Assembly (NCBI GenBank): GCA_016808115.1
Contig: JAEQBH010004427.1
Location: forward strand, 124,001-188,000
Direction of reading: 5' to 3'
DNA: 64,000 bases
Origin: Tetrastigma voinierianum
Lineage: Eukaryota > Streptophyta > Magnoliopsida > Vitales > Vitaceae
This document shows, in pieces, positions 45,864 to 57,558 of this stretch. The position numbers and the translations under genes were made by a program. The notes below the pieces were generated by a model that ran no database searches, was not told where the DNA came from, and saw only the letters and a program-made list of their open reading frames with translations. The stretch's first letter is position 1, and every line of letters starts with the position of its first letter.

Positions 45864-46130
45864 TTAGGAAGAAGAGGAGTTGCCCATAAAGAGTTGTTCT
45901 CCATTATCTATGGTTTGATATGATGAGAACATCTTCTTGTCTGAGCAAACATGATGAGTAGCCCCTGTGTCCACCCACCATTCCTTGGTATTGCTGCCAA
46001 TGAAGTTCACCTCAGAGACTACGGCTAAGAGGTTCATGTCTGAGACATCGTCTACTTCGGTCACATTGGCCCGAGCGTTTTCTTCTTGGATTCCCTTGTT
46101 CCGCCTGCGACTATGGCCAGTCCTTAGCAC
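45864..46130 (-). pseudogene. Copia zinc-knuckle to protease segment
   Basis: An 88-codon minus-strand ORF contains ENARANVTEVDDVSDMNLLA and then KEWWVDTGATHHVCSDKKMF. D-T-G-A is the aspartic protease active site, and the surrounding text is typical of Copia protease, which cuts the polyprotein. Just upstream (46130-46230) the strand reads KKFKGKCYKNKQG, part of the gag zinc knuckle. The frame ends before integrase. Confidence 0.85.
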
Positions 46131-46404
46131 GATTGCCCTTGCTTGTTTTTATAACACTTGCCTTTGAACTTTTTCTTAGGACCTTGCTTAGGACCGTTGT
46201 TGTGCTTCCCTCTTCTTGTGATTGTGGGAGGTGCACTCTTGTTTCTGACATTGTATGGATTCCATGATGCCCTTGCTTGCCTTCTTCTCAGATGCACGGT
46301 TATCTTCCTCTATTCTCAGCCTCATTATCAAGTCTTCAAGTCTCATTTCCTTCCGCTTATGCTTTAGGTAATTCTTGAATTCTTTCTATAGTGGTGGCAA
46401 TTTT

Positions 46405-46773
46405 TCAATAATTACAGCCCGCGGAAGGATTCGAAACATCCTTACGCATGTATGTCATGCGAGAATCATATAGATCTTGAACTTGGCTGATCACTGTCTT
46501 GGAATCAAGCATCTTGTAGTCTAGGAATTTTCCCACTACAAACTTCTTGAGCCCTACATCCTCGGTCTTGTATTTTTTGTCCAAGGATTCCCACAGTTCT
46601 CTTGCAGTATTGAAGGCGCAATACACATTATACAGTGTGTTGTCCAAGCCATTCAAGAGGTAGTTGCGACCTTGAAAGAGAAATGGCGTGCTTCCCACAA
46701 GGCAACCACTTTGCCTATCAGTTTCATTTTCCTTCCCATCACGGGAGCATCCTGCCCGAAAGAAGCAGGCCAA
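46405..46773 (-). pseudogene. Copia gag remnant
   Basis: A 122-codon minus-strand ORF has NYLLNGLDNTLYNVYCAFNT, ARELWESLDKKYKTEDVGLK and KFVVGKFLDYKMLDSKTVIS, followed by QVQDL. This is the UBN2/retrotran_gag core of plant Copia elements. The start of gag (to about 46930) is out of frame. In the family it forms the particle shell. Confidence 0.88.
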
Positions 46774-47388
46774 ATTAAGTGGTCAGGTTAAACAACATAT
46801 TTTGTTACCACCTTTTGAATTATGTCCCATAAACTTGTCCGGCTTCTCTTCATGACTCACAGTCATTGGCACCATAACAAGCGTTGGAGGAGGCACCACA
46901 GTAGGAGTAGAATCAGTAGTCATTCTACTGAATCGAATTCTGTTTCCAGAAACGATATATATTAAAAATTAAAAAAAAATATGACTTAGCCAAATTCTAT
47001 TTGCAAAAATAAAACCAGTATTAAAGCAAGCGATTCACCCCATTCCTAAGTAACGAGAACTAAAAACAGTATTAAAGAAATGATCATTAGAAGTTAAACA
47101 ATTCTTGCACAAAGCAGAATAGACAATATATTGAATTTAAGAAAGCTGAACTAATTATGAAGCGATTAAGCAAATAAGCGAACTAAACAATATTAAAATT
47201 AGTGAATCAGCTTAGTATTCAATCAACACGGAACTATAAGCGTATATTTAAAATAAATAAATACAGTGCGTAGTTACGTATTCAGCATCCCATATCTTTA
47301 AAATAAACTTCATCTGGTCTGATGGTTACGTATTCGGAAATTAATCACATTATATTTAAAAATAAAGAAAAAATATTTGTCTTAAGAT

Positions 47389-48261
47389 TGTTAGATAGCA
47401 GTACTGTAAAATAGAACAAATCGAGTAGCAGAGACGAACAATTAACACGTTAGTAAGCAGGTTCTGAGAACCTAAATCGGTATGTGGAATTGTTTTGAAA
47501 GCAATTCAGGATTAAAGTAATAGAACCTATTTTCATATCAAGTCTGTGTTGGACACAACATCTCACTTGGAGCAAATATTGCCCTCATAATGGTTAGCCC
47601 AGAAAAAGATGGCAATCGTCTCCCGGGATGAAATGATCTCCCAGCGGTAAGAAAGCATTTCTTTGTTTGGTTTATCAAACTGACATGCGGAGACTTCAGT
47701 CTCTCTCTCAAACATGAATATGAATGGATGAAAAATGAATGCAAAATGAGAGAATGTGTGGCCTATTTATAAACATGCTCATATTTGTTGATGCGATCGT
47801 GAAGGCAGCTAGAGTGCGTGTTTATTCCGGACACAATCACATCTGTGGAAAATTAAGGATATAATCATCTCGGGCAGAGCTCGGCCCCTAGTTAAATGCG
47901 GCTGTGAAGCCATATGCGTGTGTGGGCAAGCATGAGCTGGGTCCTCCCCTTCACAAAGCCGGGGTGCTGGGGCTGAGCCGCTATGAGATAGGTGTATATA
48001 TACCGCTTTAAAAGTCTTGTTGTCCAAGTGTGAGCGTAAGCTTTTCCTGACTTAAACCTTTGTTACATTTCAGGAATTCAGTGTTTGGGAGGCAATTTAA
48101 TTACGCTCGCGTGGTTTTGAGCAGCTTCGATATATAATTTTCATCTCTTCATGGAGGAGAACACATTCCCATGTAGACCCACCGAAAAAGGTTTGTGGGA
48201 CCCATTGTAATTTTAGCTCAAATATAGCTAATTTATTGTGTTTAAACCCATTTTTCCAACA
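47389..48261 (-). repeat. 5' LTR of the Copia element (right)
   Basis: Termini TGTTAGATA...TTTTTCCAACA, 873 bp. It aligns with the left LTR over its length, with shared text near both ends and a shared ACTTCAGT/ACTCAGT CTCTCTCTCAAAC segment. Because the element is on the minus strand this is the promoter-bearing copy. Confidence 0.9.
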
Positions 48262-48529
48262 CACATACAATATCACTTCCACTTACACACCCACACTCTC
48301 ATGTACCCTCACATGCACTATTACTTTCACTTGCACGTATATGCGCTAAACTCATAATTTATCACTTTTTCAAATTGGATCATGACATTAATTTTTCTAT
48401 TATAAATAAGAAATTAAATAAACCACAATTCATGCTTGAATCTCTAACCTTCAATTACTTAGAATAAACGAAGCCCAACCACTATACTTTAGCTTCTCTC
48501 TAATATTTTATTTATTTCTTTATTTTCCA

Positions 48530-49090
48530 AATTTCTTAAACCAAAATAATAATTTTCTAATTTTTTTTCTAAACAAAAAAAAAGTATTTCTAAAATTCTC
48601 AATTTCCAAAATTCAAGTAAATTCTAAAATTCAAATTCATAATTTCAAACTTCAAGTGCCCTAATTTCAAATTCCAAGTCCCCCAATTTTCAATTTCAAA
48701 ATTACAATTTTCCAATTTCAAAATCCAAATTTCTTAATTTCAAAGTTCAAGTCCCCTAATTTTCAATTTCAAAGTTTCAAACTTCCAATTTTAGAATTAC
48801 AAAAGTCCCAATTCAAAACCCAAGTCCCTCAATTTCCAATTTTCAAATCTCTAATTTTAAAGTTATAAATTCTCCAACTTCAAAATTCAAGTCCCCCAAT
48901 TTCTAATTTCTAATTTTCAAATTCTCAATTTTAAATTTCCAAATTCTTATTTCCTAAAAATTCCAAGGTCCCAATTTCCAAAATCTAAATTCAAAATTTC
49001 CAAATTTCATTCCAAATTCCCAATTTCAAAATTTTAGTTTCAAACTTTTCATTTTCAAAATTTCAATTTTAAATCAATTTAAAAAATTTC
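48530..49090. repeat. Degenerate A/T/C-rich minisatellite
   Basis: Short phrases such as CAATTTCAAAATTC, AAGTCCCCTAATTT and CCCAATTTCAAAATT recur for over 500 bp with irregular spacing of about 15-40 bp, and G is almost absent. It is a subrepeat zone of the surrounding LTR-type sequence with no coding content. Confidence 0.65.
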
Positions 49091-49595
49091 AATCACATGA
49101 TTAATTATACAATTCCAATAAAATTGAATCTTGTGGAGTTAATTTGTGTAAAAAATAAATGAATCTGGGTAGGGTCCGACATTTCATGTATCATTTGAAT
49201 AAATAATTTGACATATAATCTATGACCTAATTTCTTGTGAATATTTTGTATTTTATTATTAGACTAACATTGTTTCTAATTCATAGTGCTCCGGATATGC
49301 CACCTAGGTACATATTTTTCATATAACTTTGCTTTATTTATTTATATGTCTATTTATTGATATATGCTTTATGATGCTATCGACAACTAAAGTTGTATTT
49401 TCCTTAACTCGTTTAAGAGTAGACCGACTTCAGAGTGCTTGTAGGGCTGATACAAATTGCTATCGTACCTTCTTGATAAGTACTAAACCCCCGAACCTAT
49501 ACTTGATTTTTTTCATACCTGTATTTTCTTATCATGAGTCATATTCAAGATTTTTTTTTCTTATTTTGTTTTCCATTTAAAAAATAAAACAAAAT

Positions 49596-50774
49596 GAGTG
49601 GCAACTCCAGATCGTTTTCTAAAAATGGCTTTTCAAGAGAAAAAACAAGTGTCGCCTTTATAGTGTGAAACGCATAATAGCAAAAATATAAGCCCATGTG
49701 ACATCAAAATAGAAAAATAAAATGTTTAAACACTTGAACGAAAATAAAGTTGATACACCAAAATAGAAAATTTGGAAAAGTTGAGACACAATTTCTATAA
49801 TTAACCCATTATAAAATATTAGAGCTGCCCTCTTCTTTGAAGTAGCCATCTTTTCAAGCATATTATAATTAACCATAGATGAATTATATATATAATTAAT
49901 TAATTAAAATACTTTATTAGTAAAATAAGATATAAATTTTTAATATTTGTTAAATATGTTTATTTTAATATAACTAGAAATTAAAAATAATCTTGAATAA
50001 AGGTGGTGGGATTGGAACTTTCAATAAGCCTAGTTTAAATTTTTTTTAAAGGCAGCATTAAAAATATATTTCAATAAACGAGAGAAATTGGGATGGAGGA
50101 ACTCCATTATGAATTTGGGATGATATTTTACTGTCATAAAACAATTCAATTTACTTAAAAGGTATTTAGCCTCTTTTTTCTCTCAACTTTATACGATACC
50201 GCTTATTTTAAGCAATGAGCATTATTTTTAACAATTCTTCATTGAATCACTTCTACATATTTTTTCATAATTTTCTTTCTCAATAAAGTGGTTTTTCCAC
50301 AATATCCAAGATTTCATTTGTTTATTGTTTTTTCATGTTTTAACTATCGTCTCCGGTACGACGCAAGTATTGCCGACATTCGTGCATTGTTTATTTGTCA
50401 GTCAACCAGTATTTGATAAGTAAATGTTAAATAAAATCAATGATCACACATGGGCCAGAAACATTAATCATAGATGTTCTAGTCATAATATTAATATCAA
50501 ATATTTAGGTTCAACTATAAAAAATATAGGCTTTAAACCGGTTTATTATGTTATTAACTTGAATGTTGTTTCATCATTTATGATTTTTAACGATTTTGAT
50601 TTTATGCTTGAATCGATTTATTACTATTTTGAATCAATAAAATTGTTTTTATCTTTAAAAAAAAGATTAATGTGCATATAATATTATGAACTATTTCTTA
50701 TATGCAATAGAAGATATTACTTTTATTTAATGTGAATACAATATTCTTGTTATGAATTGTGAGAGGATTTCTTA
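49596..50774. other. AT-rich spacer
   Basis: The first bases may be the primer-site end of the LTR-type sequence to the left. The rest is AT-rich with only short chance ORFs and no match elsewhere in the window that I could find. Confidence 0.5.
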
Positions 50775-51052
50775 TGTAAATTGGAACGACTCGCACTAAA
50801 TAATACAAGTTTTAAAACATTTGACTAAGTCAATTTCAAGCCACTCAACACCAGTATGTGGGCTCAAGTTGACTTTTCAAGGATTAATATCAGTTGACTA
50901 AAACACCATTTCGTGTGCCTCGTTGATACGAAACAGACACACCGCCAACCGACATACGACAAAAAGTTATGGCCCGGAGTTCAAATGTGCAGCATTTTGA
51001 AGCAAAGGTCCAAGCTCACCCGGGTTTTTACCTCAAAAACGACCTCTAGCTC

Positions 51053-51060
51053 TATATAAA
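51053..51060 (+). promoter_or_regulatory. LTR TATA box
   Basis: TATATAAA in a TCTATATAAACC context, with a transcript-like C/A-rich leader about 30 bp downstream, suggests plus-strand transcription of this LTR. Confidence 0.45.
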
Positions 51061-52339
51061 CCTAGTTTTGCGTGCCAAATAGAACCTAGTCCCAAAACAC
51101 TCATTTTCAGCTCTAAAAAACCCTAGAAAAACTCCCCAATACCGTGAACCCCAAACTGGGTCGTTTCGACCCATTTTCATGCCAATCAAAGTTTTGGGCT
51201 GCAGAGGACGACTCCAATCACCACCCTTTGTACACGAGTCACAGGAGGAGGAGACTGGCGAGGCGACTACGGCCAAATTTCACGGCTTTCAACCGCCGAC
51301 CGATGACTTTCTGATAGAGCCGGCGAATCCGCGGCTGGCTGCCGCCACGGTAGGTCGCGCTTCTTCGCTTCCGGCTTATCCAGTCAACCCATACCTCCTC
51401 CCCATTTTTGACCCCTTCCGAACTCATCTCGCGGGTCCTTTTCGCAGATTCCTCACCGCTTGGAAAGATACGACGGCCAATGGTCGATCGAAGCCTGCCA
51501 CCACACAGCAACTTTTGGACCAAGGTAAGGCATCACGGTTTTTGCCTCAAGCCGCATTGATATAAAGTTTGTAAATTTTGGACATCGCTTATTAGTTTTC
51601 CATTTTGGGTCATTTATGTGAATTACCTAAAGGTTCGATCGAAATTAGACACCAACTGGTCAGCTAGGAAAATCAAGACGGATTAGTGAATGACATTTTG
51701 CATTTTATCGAGGGTTCAATTTCAAAATTATCCTCCGGTAAAAAGCCCCAATTTTTATACCTGCCCATAGCAGATCGTATAATCGACATGCTCTTATCCA
51801 ATTTTAGATAGTTCTTGGCATTTAAAATCTATTCTAAGACATTCAGTATCCCAATGTCTTTAGCTCTAGTTATCGAGCCTAAACGGTATTTTACATATGT
51901 GCACTCACGAGCCGAGACGATCCTCGCAGAGCATGACCGGGAGCATCTCGTAGTCTATGAGCGGTTTATATGTTTTAAATGCTTTCGGGGTATTTTATTA
52001 TATAAACGCGGTAAATTATTTTATATATATATTATTTGATCGAAGGTTGGTTATAATATAAATATAATTATCTGCTTTTATATAAATGTTTATTATTTCT
52101 CATGGAATTTTGTCAACATTTTAAATATTTGGAAATTTTAATGAAGTTCAGGATAAATTTGTGGTATTTAAGTATTTTGATACATGGATGGAGGTTTTAA
52201 AACCACTTTGAAAATTTATTGATTTAAGAATACAAAGATCGTTTGGAAAAGTATACGCGAAGAATGATATCGCTGGGTCGGCCATATAAATGGACGTATC
52301 ATATACACTGCAGGCTCGATTCAATATTTATATTACAGT

Positions 52340-52620
52340 ACACTAGGTTTGCCACGGTGTCGTGATGTTGGTATCATCCAACGGTTATATATTTTTCCAC
52401 TACCGTGATGGCTCAGTTTACCTAACTGGCTATTACTGTGGTTTGCCACTTGTCGTGAGGTTGGTTTCATCCAACTACATATTATTCCACGGCCGTGAGG
52501 TCGTTTACCCGACTCATTATTATCATTATTACCACGACACATTTCAATGTTGAGGATCGTGAGGTGGGGTATCCCACGGTTTATGATGGGAATATGGTAC
52601 AGTACATTGTTGAATTCTGA
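52340..52620 (+). repeat. CCGTGAGGT short repeats
   Basis: Four or five decayed copies of a CCAC(GG/TA)CCGTGAGGT..GGTTT phrase occur at spacings of about 50-70 bp, alternating with TTATTATTACC-type text. Such phrases are a recurrent feature of plant Gypsy LTRs. Confidence 0.55.
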
Positions 52621-53474
52621 GTAAGCTATAACCATAATTGTATTTCATGATTTTTCTTACGACATAATGTTGATATATTTTATGCTAAATTTTGAGATTG
52701 AGAATAAATACAAAGATAATTTTCTTAATAATAATTTCATCATATTTTACATGACTTCATTGCTGACTCGTATAAGTTCGGGTTTCAGAAACGGATTTTA
52801 AACTAGGAACCTTGCAAAAAGAGTGAACGTGAGGTCTCGAGAGAAGAAATGTTCAAAATAAAACCTTATTTTCCTTATAAATTATGTCACTCATCGAGAT
52901 TTCCATATCTCACGCTTTATTGTTTTAACCGCTCTTCTCTAGGTCCAGCAAACTGCGTAGAGACCTTACCTCACAAATTTTCTACATCACTTTTCCGCGA
53001 TGACATAAAGATCATCTTATCTTTCCGTCCTTATTTTATCGACTTATTTATTTTCATTCAGATTTCTAAATTCACAAACACCCTGTAATGCTCCGATCTT
53101 AAGATTGGAACTCATATGAGATTTTATTATGTGTGTTTCATGGTTAAGGACCTACAATAAGATAGGTCAGTCAGGATTTGAGTCATAGAATCTTTTATAT
53201 ATTCGGCGATTATATTAACGACGGTTTACTTTTTCCTTGTGTCGTGGCTCCATTGGATATTCCTAAGGATTGTACAAGGACTTCACTAGCTGACCAATTC
53301 GAGGAATCCTTGAGGGTGATCCGCCTGCATTGTCATAAATACAACATTCTTGTTATGATTAGAAAATATAAAAATAAAGTTTCACTAGCTTAAACATGAT
53401 TTTTAAAGAATACATAATAATTATCCTTCATAAAATATTATTTACTTTGAATCACACATTCGAAGATGTCCAAT

Positions 53475-53605
53475 TATTAGAATAACTTTATTACACATGA
53501 ATCTCCGAGGAACTTTTTTCACATGGAATATGTGATATCATAATCCTACGCTTTTGAATAGTAATTATCATTCACGTCTCTATTAAGAAGATTCATTAAC
53601 TTTTA
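53475..53605. repeat. Third copy of the pre-array flank
   Basis: TTATTAGAATAACTTTATTAC through ACATGGAATATGTGATATCA and GAATAGTAATTATCATTCACG matches the sequence just left of TRIM arrays A (37450-37560) and C (63070-63197). The part with CACATGGAATATGTGATATCA is repeated in tandem at 53608-53655. 53091-53474 holds no recognised feature. Confidence 0.65.
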
Positions 53606-53655
53606 TCACATGGAATATGTGATATCACAATTCTGGTCTTTGAAGAGTAATTATC

Positions 53656-54854
53656 CGATAGGTGATCCCAATCAAAACTAATTATTCTATTACGGTGAGA
53701 ATAAACCACGATATCTTTTCTCTTCCCATTTCCATTACTTGCAATATGTTTAAATAAAGAAACTACTACGTCTCAAAAGGAAACATGACTCTACTACTAA
53801 TAAACATGACTCCACTAACTCCTATTTCCTAGGACCCATACATTCCATATGATAATGCTTTATTGACTTCTTCAAATAATAACTAAATCTAAAACAAACT
53901 CTATCATTACCCTCCACTTGAAGAGAAACCTTGTCCTCAAGGTTCATGTTGAGAAATATGTTATGTAACTCTAGACATTGCATCAATTTCTTCTTCATCC
54001 TCTTGCCCCTCGTCTTGGAAAGAGAGATTCCTTCACACTTGTGCCTTAATTGACTCCACTTTCTTTTGCATCGCATCTTGCTTAAGAGTTTTTCCTTTTG
54101 CTTCTTTGCATGTGCTTAGGCTATTTAGCACAAGTTTTTCCTGCAACCAAGCATTCAAAACAATTTTTCTTCGCTTCCTCAACGCTTTTGATTCGATCCA
54201 CGCCTTCGATCTACTACACTTGGTGTTAATAAGAATTTGCTCCATAGACTTATGAAATTATTTCTCTCAGAATCACTATTGTTTTCGCTTTTAGTACATT
54301 CTCAAGTTCAGAACGACATTTTACTGGATCCACATACAAGTAGTTATAGCTTCCATACACACTAACAAGAACTTCATCTTGAGCGCCCATTCGACACCAG
54401 CGCTTTGCCCATCGATCAGTCTCAAGAAGTCTCATGCCTTATAAGCAGAATGTCGAACATCTGACTAATAGCAGCTTCGATTTGTCGGAGTTTATCATCG
54501 ACTCCTACTTCCATTCGATCGAATTTGGTTTGGAGGTCTCCAAAGGTAGCCCCCACGTTTTTTACTCTTTCCTTGTTGCTGGATATAGTGTCGAGCTCTA
54601 ATACCACTGCTAGGTGGTCTAAGTCAGAACTAAATATTATTCTGTTTAGGGTGAGAATGAACCACAATATCTTTTCTCCTCCCATTTCCATTACTTGCAA
54701 TAAGTTTAAATAAACAAAAAACTAAGTCTCAAAAGGAAACATGACTCCACTAACTCCTATTTCTTAGTACCCACACATTCCATATGGACGACCCATATGA
54801 TAATGCTTTATTAACTTCTTCAAATAACAACTAAATCTAAAACAAACTCTATCA
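53656..54854 (-). mobile_element. Miniature internally deleted Gypsy derivative
   Basis: LTRs of about 250 bp lie at 53656-53906 and 54608-54854, starting TGATAGAG on the minus strand. A primer-binding site TGGTATTAGAGC adjoins the right LTR (about 54596-54607) and a purine-rich AAGTGGAGGGTAA adjoins the left LTR. The 700-bp interior joins a gag N-terminus to text like the end of pol (NLEDKVSLQVEGND near 53930) through a 450-bp segment with no recognised domain. The unfilled site is seen in the neighbouring tandem unit (TAATTAT/CATTCACG at 53568). It depends on other elements to move, if it moves at all. Confidence 0.7.
54420..54595 (-). pseudogene. gag N-terminal fragment of the miniature Gypsy derivative
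   Basis: The minus strand reads SNKERVKNVGATFGDLQTKF, DRMEVGVDDKLRQIEAAISQ and MFDILL, the coiled-coil N-terminus typical of plant chromovirus gag. It is placed immediately after the primer-binding site as expected. Nothing of the capsid core follows. Confidence 0.7.
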
Positions 54855-54944
54855 CATTCACGTCTCTATTAAGAAGATTCATTGTCATTTCTCAACTTAT
54901 AAGACGAAAGTGTCATTTTAAAGGCCTAGTGGTTGAACCATGTA

Positions 54945-55580
54945 TATAATATATGCTTTGGGTTCAAGGGGCCCTTACGGCTTAAAAACGCATCTACGCT
55001 GAGAGGAGCCACTACTTATATAGTGCTATCAAATTTCTTTCATATCCGATGTGATATGTGACAAACACCCCCATGCAGAAACAACATCCTTATTGTGTTG
55101 CATGGGATTAAGGGGCCAAACAGACAAACACCCCTTTATGGTGCCAAACGGAATTGACTCCACATCGAGGTCATTAATTGACTCTGATACCATTTGTATT
55201 TACCCAACCCAACCACGTAGATATTGTTCACTTCGGGCCAAAGGTGCCCTTACAACTGTAAAACATGTCTATGAACATTCTTATATAGTTCTATGAACAT
55301 TATCTCATATCCGATGTGAGATGTGACAAACACACCCATGAAGACACAACGTCCTCGTAGTGTCCTATGGGATTGTAAGGCTAAATGGACAAACATCATT
55401 TATAGGGCCAAATATAACAAACCCCCACATTGAGGTCGAGGATCGACTCTAATACCATTTATAACGACTAATCTAACCATGTAGATATTTGCTCGCTTAC
55501 GCCTGCGGCCCCTACGCTTTAAACCCGTCTACTGTATCAAAAGAAATTTCATACTTATGCAATGCTAGGAACTTTCTCCC
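54945..55580 (-). mobile_element. Tandem TRIM-like array B (3 LTRs)
   Basis: LTR 1 (54945-55063, left-truncated), LTR 2 (55195-55328) and LTR 3 (55460-55580, right-truncated) are separated by internal segments of 131 bp each. LTR 2 starts TGTATTTACCC after ACTCTGATACCATT and ends GATGTGAGATGTGACA, and the next internal begins AACACACCCATG. The period is 265 bp. On the minus strand TATATAAG-type TATA text lies inside each LTR and TGGTATCAGAG follows the LTR end. Confidence 0.78.
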
Positions 55581-55581
55581 C

Positions 55582-56115
55582 TAAAGAAGTCTCATGCCTT
55601 GTAAGCAAGATGTCAAACATTCGACTAATAGCAGCTTCAATTTGTCGAAGTTTATCATCGAATCTAACTTCCATTTGATCGAATTTGGTTTGGAGGTCTC
55701 CAAATGTAGCCCCCACGCTTCGACTTTCCTCACAGACATAATGTTGAGCTCCGATATCGGGAGAAAGGTTCTAGCCAAAACTAAATATTATTTTGATTAG
55801 AGTGAGAATTAACCATAAATTATTCTCTTAGGTGAAAAATTAAACTGTTAACATATTTCATCCTATTTCCATTTTTACAATACGTTTAAATAAATAAAAT
55901 ACTAAGTCTCAAAAGGAAACATGACTCCACTAACCCTATTTCTAGGACCCACACATTCCATATGCATATCCTATATGATAATGTTTTATTAACTTCTTTA
56001 AATAACAACAAAATCTAAAACAAACTCTATCACATTCATGTCTCTATTAAGATGATTCATTGTCATTTCTCAACTTACAAGACAAAAGTGTCCTTTTAAA
56101 AGCCTAGTGGCTAAA
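55582..56115 (-). repeat. Partial duplicate of the miniature Gypsy derivative
   Basis: 55582-55740 repeats the gag N-terminal segment (54417-54570), about 55773-56032 repeats its LTR, and 56033-56115 repeats the right flank (54855-54944). It is offset by about 1.17 kb, a tandem duplication with TRIM array B between the units. The second unit lacks a TRIM array after the flank. Confidence 0.75.
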
Positions 56116-56127
56116 CCAAGTTATTTT

Positions 56128-57004
56128 TGTGTGAGATTACATGAGCGAATAGCCCTATTGTGATTATAAAATTTTCCTTTTTTTGTGATAAATGTGGTGT
56201 TCGAGTTTGTCTTCGCACATCTCAACTTATTTTATGAGGCCTTAAAATTAACGATTCGACAACAAATCCCGGAGTACTTGAGCTAGTAATCGTGATCGTA
56301 AAAAACTAAACCAAGCTAGACCAATTGAACTATTCATGAGTTCTAATTTTTTAGTTACATGTATTTCAACGATTGTTATGTCGACCTCTACTCGTTAATC
56401 ATAATCTTTATAACTTGTAGGAATCCTTGTTGTTTCAAACCTAAAGCTTGCAGCCCAACAATCACCAAAAATACATCAAATACCCATTCCTAAACAAATT
56501 TATCAATACTATGTTTTTTTTAATTTCTAGGGTTTCATATTTAAAAGTTTAGGAAACCCCAAGTTTTCAAATCTAAGATTTTAAGAGTTTGAAAACTCAC
56601 CCAAATATATCAAACATCAAACCCAAACCAAGATTCTTGTTTTTATGTATTTCAATCATTTCTATGGTTATAAATCTAAAGTTTTAGAAAGCCCTAAGTT
56701 TTCAAATCTAGACTTTTCAAAAACCCTAACTACCAAAAATCAAAGGGGAAAAAGAGATACTTGGGATTGAAGTTTTTGAGACTTGAAATCTCTCAACTTT
56801 TGAAACCTTAGCTCCTTTGTCTCCCTTTCTCTTTTTCTCTCTCTCTAGAAAAATGAAATAAATAATGAGTCATATGAGTTAGAGAGCTCATTTATATAAA
56901 GGCAAATTCAACATTTTCCCCAAAGGCCCTTCATCTTTTAAAAATTACAAAACAACTCATCTTCTTTCTTTTATTTTGTTTGGTAAAAAATTAGGGGTAT
57001 TACA
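56128..57004 (-). repeat. LTR-like sequence, minus orientation
   Basis: On the minus strand it starts TGTAATACCCC at 57004, a common Gypsy LTR start. It has TATATAAATGAGC at about 56890 as a TATA box, a (GA)n-containing leader, and could end at CTCACACA (56128). No matching target duplication or internal domain is seen, so it may be a solo or broken LTR. It cuts off the left end of duplication copy 2. Confidence 0.5.
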
Positions 57005-57558
57005 GGTGAAGTGTCTATCCTTATATAATATCATCTCATCTCATCTTCTTTTTAACTTTCCAAATCCACCTCCAATCACAAAACTTTCCAATTCTTGTTC
57101 CATACTTTAAAATATTTTCCAAATACTTTGTTTAATTTTAAAACCATAAATACCATTTTCTATAACCTTAGAGAAATCTCAAATTCGTACATAGCCCTAG
57201 TCTACCTTAAAAAAACCCGAAATCGCAAACTAGCTCAAAACGAGGTTGTTTTGTATCAAATCAAACCTGAACATTTCCAAACCTAAAATTCTTTATTATA
57301 AACTGTAATTCCATCATAAATAAGCCCCAAATAAGTTATATAACCTTTGGAATCAGGCGTGTTTCTTACCCTTTAAAGTTACATCAAATACTCATAAACT
57401 ACCTTAAACTCATTCCTAACTTACCCAAACCATTAGATCATCCATCATGGTCTCGTCCTCACATCAACATGGCCTCTCTCTTGTAGGCTTTGAATGGTAG
57501 ATGATAACCCTTTTGCACATAGAATAAATGAATAAGGGGAGAGGGGAGCCTAAGACCT
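57005..57558. repeat. Segmental duplication copy 2, block a
   Basis: Collinear with 14105-14690, same orientation. It ends with CTAAGACCT, the left target duplication of the following insertion. Confidence 0.88.

Larger units (their letters stand above)
41452..48261 (-). mobile_element. Ty1/Copia retrotransposon, full length but decayed, TSD CACAT
   Basis: The element runs from TGTTAGATA at 41452 to TTTTTCCAACA at 48261. It is flanked by perfect CACAT (41447-41451 and 48262-48266). LTRs are 41452-42449 and 47389-48261. On the minus strand the order is gag, zinc-knuckle region, protease, integrase, RT and RNase H, which is the Copia order. Every domain has stops or frameshifts. The 400 bp next to the 5' LTR (about 46980-47388) is noncoding leader, and no convincing primer-binding site was found. 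Confidence 0.92.
40710..49595 (+). repeat. Decayed Gypsy-type LTR split by a Copia element
   Basis: The left part (40710-41451) has a plus-strand TATA-like TATAAAAGG at about 40820 followed by a splice-donor-like AAGGTAAG near 40980. The right part (48262-49595) continues with matching CA-rich text (ACACCCACACTC) and ends near ATGAG followed by TGGCAACTCC, resembling the TGGCGACTCC primer site found after the LTRs of Ogre-like Tat elements. A passage near 49440 (GCTGATACAAATTGCTATCG) is also of that type. Net length would be about 2.1 kb. The boundaries are tentative. Confidence 0.45.
50775..53090 (+). repeat. Gypsy-type LTR-like block with TATA box
   Basis: The block begins near TGTAAATTGGAACGACTCGC. 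It has a TATA box TATATAAA at 51053-51060 followed by a C/A-rich leader and a GC-rich 300 bp zone (51180-51540). Later it carries a cluster of CCGTGAGGT-type repeats (52370-52600) known from long plant chromovirus LTRs. The ends are not securely defined and no internal domain adjoins it, so it is probably a solo or truncated LTR. The 128- and 94-codon ORFs at 51179-51565 are on opposite strands of the GC-rich leader and look like chance. Confidence 0.5.

Noticed and set aside
51179..51565. 128-codon plus ORF and 94-codon minus ORF as a possible gene
   Set aside because: Both strands are open in a GC-rich LTR leader after a TATA box, with no domain or family resemblance.
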